Positions 20,427-34,543 of a stretch of DNA of 64,000 bases are shown here, piece after piece; the stretch's first letter is position 1, and each line of letters begins with the position of its first letter. The notes beneath the pieces were generated by a model that had not been told where the DNA came from, made no database searches, and saw only the letters and a list, made by a program, of their open reading frames with translations. This DNA is from Lampris incognitus (lineage: Eukaryota; Chordata; Actinopteri; Lampriformes; Lampridae). The translations under genes were made by a program, and so were the position numbers. Where the stretch lies: the NCBI RefSeq assembly GCF_029633865.1, contig NC_079214.1:22562373-22626372 (forward strand). Reading direction: 5' to 3'.

Positions 20427-23400
20427 TTGTTTTTTTTTTCTTCTCTGTCACAAGCAATATATTGCACGCACACTCAGAGTAGTTCCCTGATCTGACAGAT
20501 TTTTATTAACATTTTTTAGTTGATAGTTTTTATTCTGCTCTATGTAAAACAATAAACACAGTCAGTGCTGGCTCTGACATTGTTGTCATTGGAGAAAACA
20601 CAACACTCTTCAAATCCAGGAATGGTGGAGGCAATGAACTGGGGTTATTGTGTTCAGCACATATCAAGAAGGCGAATGACAGACAGCAGTATTTATCAGC
20701 TATGATGAAGACCTCATGGAGCTGAAAGGCTTTTGAAATCCATTATCAATTTTGAAATATGAAGGACTAACATAACCGGCTTGTGAAAACATCTGATGGT
20801 GTACACCACCGGTACACCCTATGCCCCATACGAAGGGCCTCTGCAGCCCATTCGGGGGGAATCCAGGCACTTGCACATATGACTGTACTGATGATCAATA
20901 TCGCCGTTCTTGGTCGCTGGTGCAGTTTCTGAGCCTGTGAGCAGATAGGACGAGGCAATGGCTGAAGGGGCGAGTGCACAGGATAAACACCAAAGCTAAA
21001 CCTCCGAATGGATGAGGTTCGGCTTTCTCCTTTCAGCTGCCATGATGCAGTAGAGAGGTGGTATCAAATAATTCCCTTCCTGAGATATGCATCATACTCT
21101 ATCCCTCTCTCAATTAGGGGGGAGGGTATCCCATATGACTTCTGTTATGGGAAACAGTTTACTGGAGCCACTGTTCCTGTGGAGGCATGCATGTCCTGAT
21201 TTTTGCAAAATGGGAGACTGCTCACAGATCAACATTTGATACGGTTACCTTGGGTTCATTGTGGCCCACATCCATAACCGTTTCTAACGTGAAGCTGACA
21301 GGTTAGATAACATGACAGTGCAGGGACATCACGTCAAATGTTGATCTTAGCACATCTTTCACTTGCAGAAATCGGGGGAACGGTGGAGTCATGGTGAATT
21401 TACCACTTTGCTTTTGCCTTGTGTCATATTGCCTATGTCCATATATCGAAAATGCCCGCTGTTTTGACTTCAACCTACCTAAAACATCCACCAAAGGATG
21501 TAGAAAAAGGCAGCTGTACAACTGAGTCGTAGGGGACGCTGCTGTGACAGCAGATGAAAGCGAAGAATTGTTGTTTTCTAATGCCCCCTTTTCAAAACAG
21601 CGCACCCCGTCGTGTAGTTTCACTCGATAGTAAGACCACAGTTAAACCTCGCTTACTTTGCTGTGATTTCTACACTGCAAAAGACGACACCTTGTCTTTT
21701 TTTTAACCATATTCCTGTTTATCTACCCATGAATAGAGGTGGTGGTGGTGGGGGGGGATTGATTCTTTAAAATGCAAGAGCTGAGGATCAATTCAAAGCA
21801 GGGGGAGAGATATTGTGTCCTGTCTGTTCTTGCAGGTTCCCTCACCAGTGTTAGCGGTAGGACGATGGCGTATGTGCCACTGGATGGCCAAGACATGGTA
21901 CACCCTTCGCTAACAGGCCGCTGCATTTATTATTGTTGTCAGTTCTTTCAACGTTTTCAATTTGTGTTTCCCCCAGTTAAAGAGAAACAATTCTTCTTCT
22001 TATTTTTTACAGATTGTGCTACAAATATTTCAGGCATAAAGTAGATTTGTCTGATTAGCTTTAATGTATTCGTGAAGAGGGTTATTTATTGGACCAGGTC
22101 TTCCTGTAACGTCACAGAGGCATCCTGCGCCTCCCTCGCTCAGTGAGGGGGCGGAAAACGCTTCAAAGTTTCCCCAGGACTTCCAAATGGATCTTTGGCA
22201 GTACCACAGAGGACACCGAGAACACAAGCTAAGTGCTTTAGCGGTGGGTGATGCTAACACAGTAGGACAGGCTCAGTGTGGCGTGAAGCAGAAGAGTGCT
22301 GTGCGAGGTGACTTATGGGACAATGGGGCCGCTTTTCGCAAATAAAACATGAGGCTTATCTAGAGCCTCTGAACTATACAGTCTCGGTTCTTGTCAGGTG
22401 GTTGTGGATAGAGAGGGCAGGAAAGAAATCTGATTTAATGCCCCTAAAGGGGTGCGGATTATAATTCAAAGAAAATTTTGCGCAAGGTCAATTTTGCTCC
22501 AGGAAGATGGTATTCTTTGGCTGTGGACCCGAATGATATCAGGACCTGTCTTCTGAAACGTTATAAGGAAGACATTGTTGATGTTCTGATGAAACTCAAC
22601 ATGCCAACTGCAGCCGATGTGGGATTTGGGGGGGGGGGTGAATAGGGCTAGTCACCAGATGAGTCATGGAAATTGCAAAATAAAAATCCAGCAGTGGCGC
22701 ACACAATTACAACTGTAGCACAACAATATAATCTAACTCGTATTGATAAGGTTGGGAGAGTGAGCCAACGAGCGACCTAAAAGGCTGCTGATCGTTTCTG
22801 GGGCGCTTGCTCCTCAGACGTGTATGTGAATATGGCAGCCTCCTGGATTAACACCATTTAGTTCTCCCGGCCCATCTAAAAGTCCGCTGTGACCTCAGCA
22901 CTTCCAAACCAGCAAGATTGATGTGGACAGTTGCAGGATTTTGTAATGTGGCATGGGTGATAACGTAAAGCCCACAACGAGTCCATCAAAAAAAAAAAAG
23001 CTTTTTATCCGCTCTCTTTAATTAATCAGTTTCTCTGGTGAACCAGTTCAAAAACAACTCTATAACATGTTAGTTTATTTCAAATCTGGAAATAAACATG
23101 CCTTGATGATTTAAATTATGAAAGCTCCGGTGTGCGGTTGTGTCAGGCAACGCAGGTGATCTTGACAAGGATTTTTTTTTTTTTATTATTATTTTGCTCC
23201 AAACTCGTAGTTAAAAAGCCTTTGGTGGTTTGTTATAAGCATCCCTTGAAATCAGTTTGGAGAGATGCATGAATAAGACATGCATCTTGTGGTACAGTGC
23301 TCTCCTTGGTTATTCTCTTTCCTTCTCAAACATCCATGTTTTTTACCATCTGCAGCTGCTTAACATGTATTATTGCCCCAGATTGTTCAAAGACATCCAT

Positions 23401-23651
23401 GTTTTATCAGCTCATGAGCAGGGAAACCGTGTGAATGGAATGACGGGGAGGAGAAGACAGGAGACAGGGATGACAATGAAGCAGCAGCACAGTTTGTGTC
23501 TCGTCTTACTGAGACATCCAGGAAGTAAACCACTTCTCTTAGGCTCCATGAGTCAGATGACAAAAAAAATGATATTTAAGATGTGATTTAGTACCTCTCA
23601 GCACATGCTATATACCTTTTCAAAACTTTTACATCTAATTTCATGTCTCAG
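20427..23651. other. gene-free stretch
   Basis: Only mononucleotide runs (T, G, A) are seen. No coding exon with splice sites and no recognisable transposon. Confidence 0.35.
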
Positions 23652-24051
23652 GGGCGACAGCGGCTCAGGAGGTAGAGCAGGTCGTCTGATGACTGGAGGG
23701 TTGCTGGTTCGATCCTCGGCTCCCGCTTGCAAAAAATGCCTAGGTGTCCTTGAGCAAGAGCATTCCTGATGAGCTGGTTGTTACCATGCATGGCTGACAC
23801 TGCTGTCGGTGTATGAGTGTGTGTCTGTGTGTGTATGAGTATGTTAGCATGTGTTTATGTGTACGTGTGTATGATTGTGCATGTATTTGAGTGTGTGCGC
23901 GCGTGTGTGTGCATGTGTTTATGAGTGTGTGTGTGTGTGTGTGTGTGTGTGCATGGGTGAGTGTGAGGCATTCGTTGACTAAAGCGCTTCGAGTGGCCGT
24001 TGAAGGTAGAAAAGCACTATATAAATGCAGACATTTACATTTACCATTAAT
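23652..24051 (+). repeat. tRNA-derived SINE, family B copy 1, with internal GT expansion
   Basis: The head GGCGACAGCGGCTCAGGAGG and GAGCAGGTCG resemble a tRNA A box, with the B box as GGTTCGATCC near 23,707. A conserved body (GTCCTTGAGCAAGA ... GATGAGCTGGTTGTTACC) and a LINE-like tail (AAAGCGCTTCGAGTGGCCG ... AGCACTATATAAATGCAG) follow. The GT-rich segment (23,811-23,950) has expanded greatly compared with the copy at 61,770-62,031. Confidence 0.75.
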
Positions 24052-26528
24052 TTTAAAATATTGTTATTACTCATTTCCTGAGAGTTTTTGACATAAGATA
24101 TATATTTTTTTAGTACAAATCGTGCCCTCCTTGACCTTTTCCTTGTTTAGGGGAAAAAGAGAGAATTGCTTTAAGTTTAATTTAAAGCTTAAATAAAAAC
24201 CATGATAAGACTGACATGTTTGAAAGTGTGCAGTTGTAGATGACCATAATACATGTAAAATAAGTTGTCTGTTTATTTTCAATGAGCTGCCACACAGTGT
24301 GTTGGACTTGGTGAGGGACTGAATGAGACCAGCCATAAAATGTGATTATTTAAGTCAACATCTCGCTAAATCAATAAAGTGGCTCCGTAAAGACGATGGC
24401 TCTCTGGTTCAATGCAATACAAGCTGGTTCATACTGTCCGTGCCATTCCCACCAAATAAACTATCACTCAGCAGCACAGTCAATATTTCATACACTGCCA
24501 AGTGCTGCTAAAATGACAAATACCGAATAATGTATGTCACAACATCTCATCCTATATATCCGTTATAATGAAAATCAGCTAATGACTCTAACATACATGC
24601 CCTATTGGAGCAGATCAGGTTTGGTTTATTTGCATAAAAAAATTGTGTTAATAATTTGTATTCACATCATTGTAAGGAATAATAACATCAAATGAGGCTA
24701 AAGAAAAGGTTGTGTGCAAGATGTGTAATGAGATTATTCATTGCATTAATGTACTGACATCTCCATGTGTTTGCATGGACCGTACCGTGCAACGTCATTG
24801 GCTGTATCAATGCTTCATTTAGTCACCAACAGAGACACTCCGGCCACTTCCACTTCAGTAAATATATCTCGCTTTTTCAGTATGTAACGCCTTGGTCTTC
24901 AGTGAAGCCTTACCTCAATATCTATGTTGCTGTCACACAGCTTGTTGTTGTGCACACAGACAGTCAAGGCAAATGTAGAGATATCTCTAATCTTTACCCA
25001 TGGCACAGATCTGATCTATCTAGATCAGATATCTCCCAGATGGACAAAAACCCATATTCAAACACAGCACGGCTAAAACCTAACTATATTTAGACAGGCC
25101 GCTCTGTCAAATGACTACAGTAAATAGCTCTCTGTGCAGTCTGCACCAGGCCTAATTGTATCCCCATACAAAGTCAGGAAACCGTCTGGCCTTTGAGAAC
25201 CAAGTGGTGGTGAGGAAACAAGCTGCATACTGGGCACCTTTCCAACACACTCCACTTCTCCACAAGCCTGCCTTTAAAAACAAATATTCAACCACATTAC
25301 AATAACCGATAAATCACATATAGCAAGGCAATTATTATTACCATTGTTACCATTATTATCATTATTACTATTGTTATTATTGTCATTATTATTTTTATTA
25401 ATAATAATTATTATTATTGTAATTATTATTATTTTCATATATTGTTGAATTTCTTGCAAAACAGTTGAATAACTCTAATCATTTAATAGGGAATACTTCA
25501 CTGAAATCTTGCCTTCCTCAGTTAATTCAAACACACACATTAGCATGCTAACAGGCAATAGCATCATGTGAAATGGGTCTATAATTTCATCATAACCCAC
25601 TGGTTAAACGATCACATCAAATGCATTGGACTCTGCATTCAATTCAGCTTCTTAGTGCATGGAGCTATAATTGTAAATGTGAACTGTATGGTTTCGTTTA
25701 TATGTTTGTTTGTTTTTTTCATTCTTCATTTTATTTGTTAAAGCGCAACAGAACTGGATTTTATACATAATCAGAGCATTTTTTGTTTTTTCTATATTGC
25801 ACAAATTGTTCGTCGCAGCCCCTACCAGTTTTACAGGAGAATCGCGGACAGCCATTTCTTACCTGTAATATTATCCTATAAATGTGGTCTTAAACGAATT
25901 AAACAGAGTTACATAACCCATATTAAATATAGCACCCTAAACTGACAAGTATATGGCAAATACAATTATGTACTGATTATTTACGAGACGAAATCAGGTA
26001 CGATACATTTATTTAGTCAACCCAGCCTGATAACTGCGCCATATTGTTTTATAAACGGGTTAAATTGGGTCTATATATATGTGCGGACTGTGCGATTTAC
26101 AGTGGTGGGTCGGGTGGTGGGGGGTGTGATTGGTGGTGGTGGGGGGTGGGGGTGGTAGAAAAGATGTTATGGTTTGGGGAAAAATAATGGCCATTGGTTG
26201 TTTGGGTCCCACGGAAAGGATGATGTAGACACGGAGGGGCCGGGCTCTCCTATAGCAGCTGAGGCGGATCCGCGGCTTGATTACCGCGCGCACCAGAATC
26301 CAACATAATTGATGACCTAATTGGAAAACAGGAGGGGGAGGAGGGGGAGGACAGCGACGGAGGAGACGCGCTCCAATGAGAAAGTTTATTTGTTCTCCCG
26401 CAGAAAGCCACAGCCAAGGGCATTGATGTGAGCAGGGAGGTTTTACGCGCACTTCTTTTTCCCCCCCTCGTTTCACCCTCACAGAGCACACATCACTTTT
26501 CTCACCTTTAGTTTAGTTTTCTTTTTTC
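24052..26528. other. region upstream of rbpms2
   Basis: No exon is identified. It contains an interrupted ATT/ATC microsatellite (about 25,333-25,435) and a G-rich stretch at 26,100-26,160. Sequence from about 26,200 to 26,520 becomes richer in CG, consistent with an rbpms2 promoter and 5' leader, but I cannot place a transcription start. Confidence 0.35.
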
Positions 26529-26750
26529 ATGAATGATTCTCTCTCGCAACGTACCATCGGATGCCTCCTCGTCTGCTGCACGAACTCACCTCGGCACGTC
26601 TTTGCTGAAGTTAAAACGCCACCAGGACTCGCTCTGCAACTACAAACGCACTTGGGGGAAATACTCGGCGAGGAAAACCTTCGTACTCTCTTCCACTGTC
26701 ACCGAAGTAACCCTCAGCATGAGTCTCAAGTCCGACGCCGAGCCCAATAA
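26529..26750 (+). promoter_or_regulatory. upstream AUGs in the rbpms2 leader
   Basis: An ATG at 26,529 opens an out-of-phase frame that overlaps the main start and ends at 26,750. A second ATG at 26,533 is in frame with the rbpms2 ATG at 26,719, with no stop between, and would add 62 residues. If the leader reaches this far 5', these AUGs would lower or alter initiation at the main start. I keep 26,719 because its product matches the usual short N-terminus. Confidence 0.4.
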
Positions 26751-29700
26751 CAACGTGTCCATTGAAGAGGAGGTAAGGAAACGGCTTGTATGTGTATGTA
26801 TGTATGTATGTGTGTGTGTGTGTGGGTGGCGGGGAGATTTTTTTTTTAACTTTCCTGCGTTAGTGTCACGCGCGCCGCCGCCGCCGTCCGTGTCCGACTT
26901 GAGGCAGAACGAGACTCGGGGACTTGTCATGTTGTCAGAATAATAAGTCTCGTCCGGGTGACACGGACCGGATTCGGTCGGCCTTTCAGTCTCCCCCCTG
27001 TTAAAATAACACCTTTTTAACAAAGGCGCAACGAAACAAACGGCGGGAGAGGTGTCGGTGGCCAAAACGGGTCAAAACAAACGTGACATTATGAAACTGA
27101 GTAATATAAAGTGAACGGAGAGTTTCACACTCCACGTACAGCTGGTTCAACGCCGCACCGGCTGATCTGGGGTCAGTGGGCTGGCAAAGGGAAATTCGCA
27201 GTTTACCTTTTTTTGCGTTTCCCAGTGACATTTGTTTTTTTTAATGTGGTTAAATCCATTTTAACGTTGACATTTGACTTGTTGCATCTCCCTGTACGTC
27301 TGACTTTTATACCCGATGGGAATGTAACATAGTTTATCTAATCTCCCCTTCTATTCGTTTGCTTCCTATATTTGAAATATCGTTGATCTGGTGCCAGAAA
27401 AAAATGGATCCTCCTTTGTAGAGCGATGGGTCTATCACATAATACGTCGTAACTTTAAAAAAAGATAAAATACGAATTTTAGTTTGGTAAAACTAAAGCC
27501 TGCTGTGATTGTGGACAAAACTGGCCTGCACGGGGTGCTTATTCGCTTGTACCGTTAAAATGCTTAACCCGTAGGAGGCCTACTGGCTTAAATAACACGA
27601 GCCTAATTATTCAGCCGCTGCACTTAATGACGTCCTATGGCGCGATACGGAGAAACTCGGAGCCCTTCGTCTTGTTTCTTTGTTGCGGTTATAACGATAA
27701 TACGGGGTATAAGTAGTCAGTGGGCAGATGATAACGACTCCGTTGAGTTTGTGAGTCGGTCTGGGCCGGTCCGTCAGTCTCTCTGTACGTGCTGGGCTTG
27801 TAGCGGGCTGAGAAACGCTGCAGGGCTGCACCTGAACCCGGCGGCCGGGCCGGGGCCGAGGGTCAGAGGAAGGAAGTGGAGTCTCGCTGTGCGCTGTTGT
27901 CCGGCGCTGTTCCTCTGGCAGCCCATTGTACTGCAGGCCTCCCCGCCGAGTGGGAACTAACGGGGCCTCGCAACGCACTGTTTATTTCCTCAGCTAAATT
28001 CTGATCCTTACAGGACAGTCGTGTCCCACGACTTTGTTTGTGTTTAATTCAGATGTCCAAGCCTTGGCCTCATCGTGTTCGGGCTTCCTTCTGGGAAGGA
28101 ATGGCCACAGCGTGGTACTATTTTTGGATTTATTCCAGAAGCAGGACATGTGGATTAATGATCTGCTCTTGTCGGTTTCCAGAGGATTTTAGTACAGTGG
28201 CTGTCTTCTGATGGCATCCGTTTATGAACAGTTTAATTATTTGTTATGGCGAGCTGGCAGATGTGGGCTCTGGGCCAAGCCTTGCATGCATAGCCTATTC
28301 CATACAGTCAGTGACTCATCTTACACATTTCAGCTTTGCCTGTAATGCTTTGTGAAAGTGTTTTTTTTTTCTTTTTTTTCTTCTTTGACTACAGGTACGA
28401 ACGCTGTTTGTCAGTGGCCTACCAGTTGATATCAAACCACGGGAACTCTACCTTCTCTTCAGACCATTTAAGGTGAGCCGTAATGTGTTGATTAATCTTC
28501 CCCTTAATGAGGATGCCACAGTTGCGGTGACGTTTTTCATTAGGTTGCCACAGTGTTTGGTGCCTTTTTTGTATACAATCAGTGTACAGCTTGGGGCATC
28601 CAGATATTCACATATGGTAATTGGGGGCTACATCATTGTTTGTCAGTGGCTGTTTTTGATCGGATCATCCAATTCTGTAAATGCCCCTCCCACCCACCTC
28701 TTAACTAACCAAAGTGGAAGTGGTATCCCTCACACATGGATGGGCCTGCGGAATGTGTAAATGAGTAGCCTTTGCCATTGGCCAACCCGTCCCTCCCTGT
28801 GACCTAGCTCGCCTCCCAGTTAGAGAAATTATGCCTCCATTTCCTCCATCAACTTTCAAAACGTTCTGAAACCACGGTGATGTTTGTTGATTTGCAGAGC
28901 CAGTCCTTGATTCCCTATACTGTTTATTTGTAAAGCCCTTTACTTTCGTCACAGGCAAATGGAGTGTACAATACTGCATCAGTTCAGTATTTTTGACTGA
29001 TTGCAAAACAAGTTTGATTTCAGCTTTTGAGGTGTTTTTTTTTTCAAGCGTGGCAACGCTAATTTATGGTGCCTCTTACTTTACCTCACTTGAGGAAACC
29101 TGTCTGTGTTTTCTAAGTATCGGTGGGATTCTAGTACGAGCCTGACGTTTGAGTTGAATCTGGCCTGGATTGTGGCAAAAGATTTTTATGTGATTACCAG
29201 AAATGCAAAGGCAACCTCATCTACCAGTACTCCCAAGGCACATTTTCCTTTCCGTTTAAGGAATTTGCTCATGCTGTAACCAAACCTCGGTTTTAATTCG
29301 GTGTAAACAAATGCTTCGTTTGGTAATGCATGCTAACATGAATGCATGTACGCTGGCATGCATATGAATTACAGTGAAATTGTCATTTAGGCTACCTTTT
29401 TTCAGGATGGAAGATGAATGCATTGCAATTTGCCAGTTTGACTAAAAATGTGTGCGTTTTCCATCACATTGATAGCAGGGCATATGTTCATACAACACTG
29501 AGAGCAGGGTGTATGTTCATACAAGTGTCTAACAACCCAGCCCAAACCTAAGATGCAAACAACTGGGCTTCTCCTCAAATGGGGAAGAGTTCATGCCTGG
29601 CTTCCTGCATGTGACTCCATAGTGGATAATTGGCCATCTTTCCTCTCCGCAGGGTTATGAAGGGTCACTGATTAAGTTAACTTCAAAACAGGTGAGACGC

Positions 29701-32700
29701 TTTCCATAAAATTTTGGGATGGCTTGCTTTTAATGCTGTATTTAAATCAATGCTGGATGTGTGTGTTTTTTATTAATTCTGTATTATCTGAGGGGAGGGG
29801 GTAGGTAAACTGTCATTGGTAAGCTGATTTTTCCTGAAAGTGTCCAACCCATTTAAAACATCGGTATCTTGGCTGTAAAAGACGGGCTGCGAGTGGGGGG
29901 CATTTATCTTCAGCGTTGTCTACCCTTTTGTCTTCCAGCCTGTTGGGTTTGTAACCTTTGACAGTCGGTCTGGAGCTGAAGCTGCAAAAAATGCCTTAAA
30001 TGTAAGCATTCACACATACACCATATGGGAATTGAGTCTAGGCTTGCAGTATTGATAAGATCTCATTTCCTTGGAGTCCATTACTGAGAGCAATTGCCCC
30101 CTGTCCCATTTTGAGTATGTTGTTTTGTGATTTAAATTTCCTCAGACCTGATAGAAATGAATGGGAGTAATTTAGATTTCCTCAGACCTGCTAGAAATGA
30201 ATGGGAGTTTAAAAGAAAGAAATCACTGAACTGATCCCATACAATCTCTCAAAGCCAACCCATTTTGTCTTTTACAATTCAATGGCAGGGCCATTTTTGG
30301 AAAGAGACCAGAATCCCGTAGCCTTACGGTAGTTTACTTTGACCTTGGTAAACATCCTTCCTAAAGTCTGGTATAGCATTCCTCATTTGCATATCACTGC
30401 TTTACTGTAATTACTGGTACTATAGCCACATCAGTAGTGTTATTTGGACACATCTTCTGTAGTGTAACCTTATTTTGTCACCATGTAGCCCACATTGGCA
30501 GTGTCTAACACTTCTCTCTCTAATAGCCTAGTCTTCCTTATATAAGCATCACCTCTTAGACACACCAGCAGACACAAACACATACACCAAGATACTACTC
30601 ACCTGCATGTGGGCACAACGCTTAGGGCACAGAACACAAGCCGGGTAAAACCACCAAAAATTACACTTGAAGTCTTTCCATCGGCTCCTCTCCTTGTCTC
30701 CCTCTCTTCCTGGCCAGTGCTACTGGGTGGGCACCCATCCCAGTGGCCAAACATTTTTTATTCTGCTAGGAAGAAAAAGAGATGCAAGCCTGTTTAAATA
30801 CTTCAAATAATGTAGCCTTCGGTCTGACGTCTTTCTGAAGCCACAACAGATTTGAAGGGCAATGAATTTTGGCAAAAGCCGTTAAGCAGCAGGAATGTAC
30901 TTGCACATCCCTGTTTGGTTGAGAATAGTGGTTAACCCGCGGGAGGCATGGAGGATACATTTTGAGTATTGAAACAGGGCTAAGGAAAGGAGGCCATGTG
31001 AGACTATTGAGCTACAGCCCCCAAGACTCAGCCCAGCTCCCTTTTTTATAAGACTGTGTCCTTCCCTCCTCCGTCTCTCCCCCAGGGTATCCGTTTTGAC
31101 CCCGAAAGCCCCCAGACCCTGCGCTTAGAGTTTGCTAAAGCCAACACGAAGATGGCAAAGAGTAAGCTGATGGCCACACCGAACCCCACAAATATCCACC
31201 CTGCTCTAGGAGCACACTTCATTGCACGGGACCCATGTAAGTTAATACAGCTTCACAAGTTCAGGCTCTCATCCACTTGTCACCTGGCAACAAGTTTTTC
31301 TTTTTCTTTTAAACCCTGATTTCTCCTTGTTTCTGCCTTTTTGGTTTGCTGTGGTTAAAGTTTAAAATGGGTGGTAAACAGAAGCTAACAAACGAGACTA
31401 ACTCACCCTCCACATGCATGCGTCATCTTGATAGAAGAGAGCCCCCTATGCCTCAGACAAATTCCACTCACACAAGGCCAAGCCAGCAATTGCCTTCCTG
31501 CTCATTGTCCACGCATCTGCTTGAGTCATTGGGCTGGAGTTGGTGGTATAAACCAGTTAGATGTTAAAGTGAGTTGAATTAGCCTGTTGATGGTGGTTGG
31601 ATGTTAATAATATTGGTATGACAACACAAAACTGCAGGTTACAGGATCCAGTGATTGCAGACTCTGCTGTAGGCAGAAATTGGTCTAAGCGTACACACCT
31701 TATTACACCATCATACAATAAATTGTCCCTTTTTCCATATGTTTTGATCAAATTTTTTCCTTTACTGAAGAGCTAACATGTATATTCAAATTGCATACTT
31801 GTTGGGCCACATCACGATGCAACCTGTTATAACGGTAGGTCAGTGAGCACTTTTTTTCTCCCCCCCCCCCCCCCCCTAAATTCTCCCTGCATTTGCTTAG
31901 ATGACCTGGCAGGGGCAGCACTGATCCCAGCGTCACCTGACGCATGGACCCCCTACCCCTTGTACACCACGGAGCTGACCCCTGGCCTTCCTCATGCGGC
32001 CTTCACCTATCCAGCAGCCGCGGCAGCAGCTGCAGCCCTCCACGCCCAGGTGAGGGACCAACCGGTGTGTTTCTCTTTCATCTTCTATTTCATAAATGCT
32101 GCGTTCGGTGCTGAGAAAACACATTTCAACACACTGAAGAAATGCCAGCACACTGTCATATGCTCTCGTCTTATCCACGGGCATCGTTAAACAATGATAG
32201 TCAAAGATGGTTGTGGCCATTGGCTTTTCTTTTTTTTTCTTTTTTTTTTTTGTTTCTCTTTAAACTATGACACACGAGTTGCAGTGTGCTGGTATTTCCT
32301 TTATTTCGTTCCCTTTTGTTAGAAAACGTGACTCCAAAAAGGTGATAAAGTGCTTTTGTAAATGTAACATTGGTAGACCTGATGTCCCTATTTGAAAGGC
32401 ATGATTTTTTTTGATTTTTTTTTTTTTTTAATATGCCTTCAGCAGCTTTGAGATATCACAACAGTAAAGCAAGACCTGTGCTCTTGAGGCCAACAAACTT
32501 CAAGTAGGAGACCAATGCAAATATTTAGTATATCACTTACTGGCTACATAGCTTTTGGCCAGTGTTTATGTTGCTTAAAATAGTTAAAATGTGGGCGTTC
32601 ACCTCACATACCTCCTCATTGGGCGCCATCCATAAGGACATTTTAAGTGATGTCAGTCGTCATAAATGTTGTGTATGGACACCTTTCTGAATTCTCTTTT

Positions 32701-34355
32701 CAAAGCCCTCACAGGTGGGGATAATGTCTTGACGCTGCTCACCTTGCACACACTAATCCATTCACTCACCTCAGATTTTTCAAATGGCTTAGCAGGCCCC
32801 TGCTTCAGCCCACTGCTCTCTAGGTGTGTGTAAGCCTGAGAGCTGGAGGTGTGACCTCTTCCTTTAATGAAATACCCTCCTCCTGCCACCACGCAACCTC
32901 AGAGTTGTATAGGAAAAGGAAGTGCTCCTGTTGACCGGAAGATGGAAAGATTAGATATTACACAAGTGGGTTTGTGTGTGCAATGAGAGGACAAACTATA
33001 GACTATAGCACTGGGTTCAGTTTTAAAAATTGCACCCTGTCTTTGTCCACAGCTGTAAGAAAGTAGGAGAAAATACAGAAAATGAAAGCAATCGGGAATG
33101 TAAATTGAGGTTTTTAATGATCCTAAGCTTTATACTATAACTGACTGAGCAGCAGGAACCAGACGCTGCTACATGCCATTAGTCACACCAAAGAAGTGAT
33201 GTTTATGTAGTACATTATTTGTTTTTAGTTGGCGCACAGGGCCACTTTAAAACATTGGTGTGTGTGTGTGTATCCCATCAATTTAAAAATGGCCACATTG
33301 GTTCACTACATAGAAAGGAAGGTTCAAGATTTTCCATTGCAAGCTAATTGCTGTCTAAATGTGGCAGTAAGGATCCAGTACGCTACAAGGCAGTAGGCGA
33401 GGATTTTTGGTAATGATAACAATGGAAAATATTTCTCCTGGCAGGTCATTTAAAGTTCAGTGCAGAGCTGACTTCCTTTTACAATGTGAATACGCAGAAG
33501 TGCTGCACTGTAAAGTAAGCAGCTATTGTATAGCCTATTTTCTTGGGAACAAGAGATTGAAGAATGTAAGGTATTTGCTTGGGGAAACTGTCAGTCTTGT
33601 CGGCCTTCTTTGGAGGTGCCAACTTGCTGTCCACGTTCCCCGTTGGAACATAAGCCGTCTGTGGAGACGCACAAAGGGGAGGGGGTAGGCGTCTACTAAT
33701 TGCAATCTGATGAGAGATCCCTAAAATTTGGAGTTCTATTCCCACTCTTTCTCCACTGTCCTTGCAGGAAAGGCTCTGTTGTGTTTTCATGTGGCATTAT
33801 CAAATTATTAATCTGTGAACGTCCATGGCCATTCTGCCTTGTCCTTTTACTTTAGCTTTTTTTTAAAGCATGCCATTTAAGGAATTGGGCCTTTTTGGGG
33901 TTTTTAGGTACCCAACACAGTTTAGTAACAGTGTGCTTGTATGGAAAAGTATAAGCATACCAACTCTAACCCTGTGGAAATGTTCAACACATGGAAAGAT
34001 TAAACTGTCATTTGCAGGCCCGTTAATTACTCCAGGACTATTGTCCTGATGGAGCAGTTATGTGACCCACATTCCCATGGTACCCATGGCTTAAAGGGAC
34101 AGCCCCATGAAACCTCTATACTTTTTTAGACCCCATTAAAAGTTCAGTCAGTATTGGGTGTATTGTTCCGATGTCCATGAAGTTTTTCCTCGATGCGTTT
34201 TAAACCATGTCGCTGGACTAAAATGCATTTCAAGTCTTGGTGGCATAGCTCTGGGCCTAGTGTGCATGACTGTGTTTGTGTTTCTTTAGATGCGCTGGTA
34301 CCCAACTCCGTCTGAAACTTCCCAGCCTGGATGGAAGTCCCGGCAGTTTTGTTAG
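26719..34355 (+). CDS. rbpms2: RNA-binding protein with multiple splicing 2
   Basis: Seven coding exons: 26,719-26,772, 28,395-28,472, 29,653-29,691, 29,939-30,001, 31,086-31,236, 31,901-32,049 and 34,290-34,355, all with GT-AG borders and matching phases. They give 199 residues. Exons 2-5 encode one RRM (about 19-95), with RNP2 TLFVSGLP, the dimer/RNA-binding helix region [11 protein letters not shown] and RNP1-like PVGFVTF. Residues 100-199 form a low-complexity tail with eight alanines and the conserved end [22 protein letters not shown] and the KLMATPNP segment favour rbpms2 over rbpms. The family dimerises on CAC-containing RNAs and acts in smooth muscle, retina, heart and oocytes. The stop lies 7 nt before the last exon junction, too close to trigger nonsense-mediated decay. 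The ATG has A at -3. Confidence 0.95.
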
Positions 34356-34543
34356 ATATTTAGTGAGTAACCTTTGATTTGACTGGGTTTTTTTTCCCCT
34401 CCAATTAAATGCTAAGCTGATGTCATGCCAACTGAAAAACCCATCATTGAATGACAAGTGCAAAATGTGTGTTCAGTGTCGAAAGAAATGACATGCCAAA
34501 AATTGTGGTGGTGTTAAAGGCTTGTTAAGAAATGAGTGACATC

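Noticed and set aside
20009-20490. Long overlapping open frames on both strands (Leu/Ser/Pro-rich and Arg/Glu-rich)
   Set aside because: These come from the GA-rich tract, which lacks stop codons by composition.
26060-26491. 143-residue minus-strand frame upstream of rbpms2
   Set aside because: It is proline-rich only because of G-rich simple sequence, with no homology recognised.
27607-27978. GC-rich overlapping frames in rbpms2 intron 1
   Set aside because: GC content alone makes them open. They have no recognisable domain and lie in an intron of a well-defined gene.
32050-32190. Read-through of rbpms2 exon 6 into the intron as an alternative C-terminus
   Set aside because: The extension has no family resemblance, and a strong donor and matching exon 7 exist. 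At most it is intron retention.
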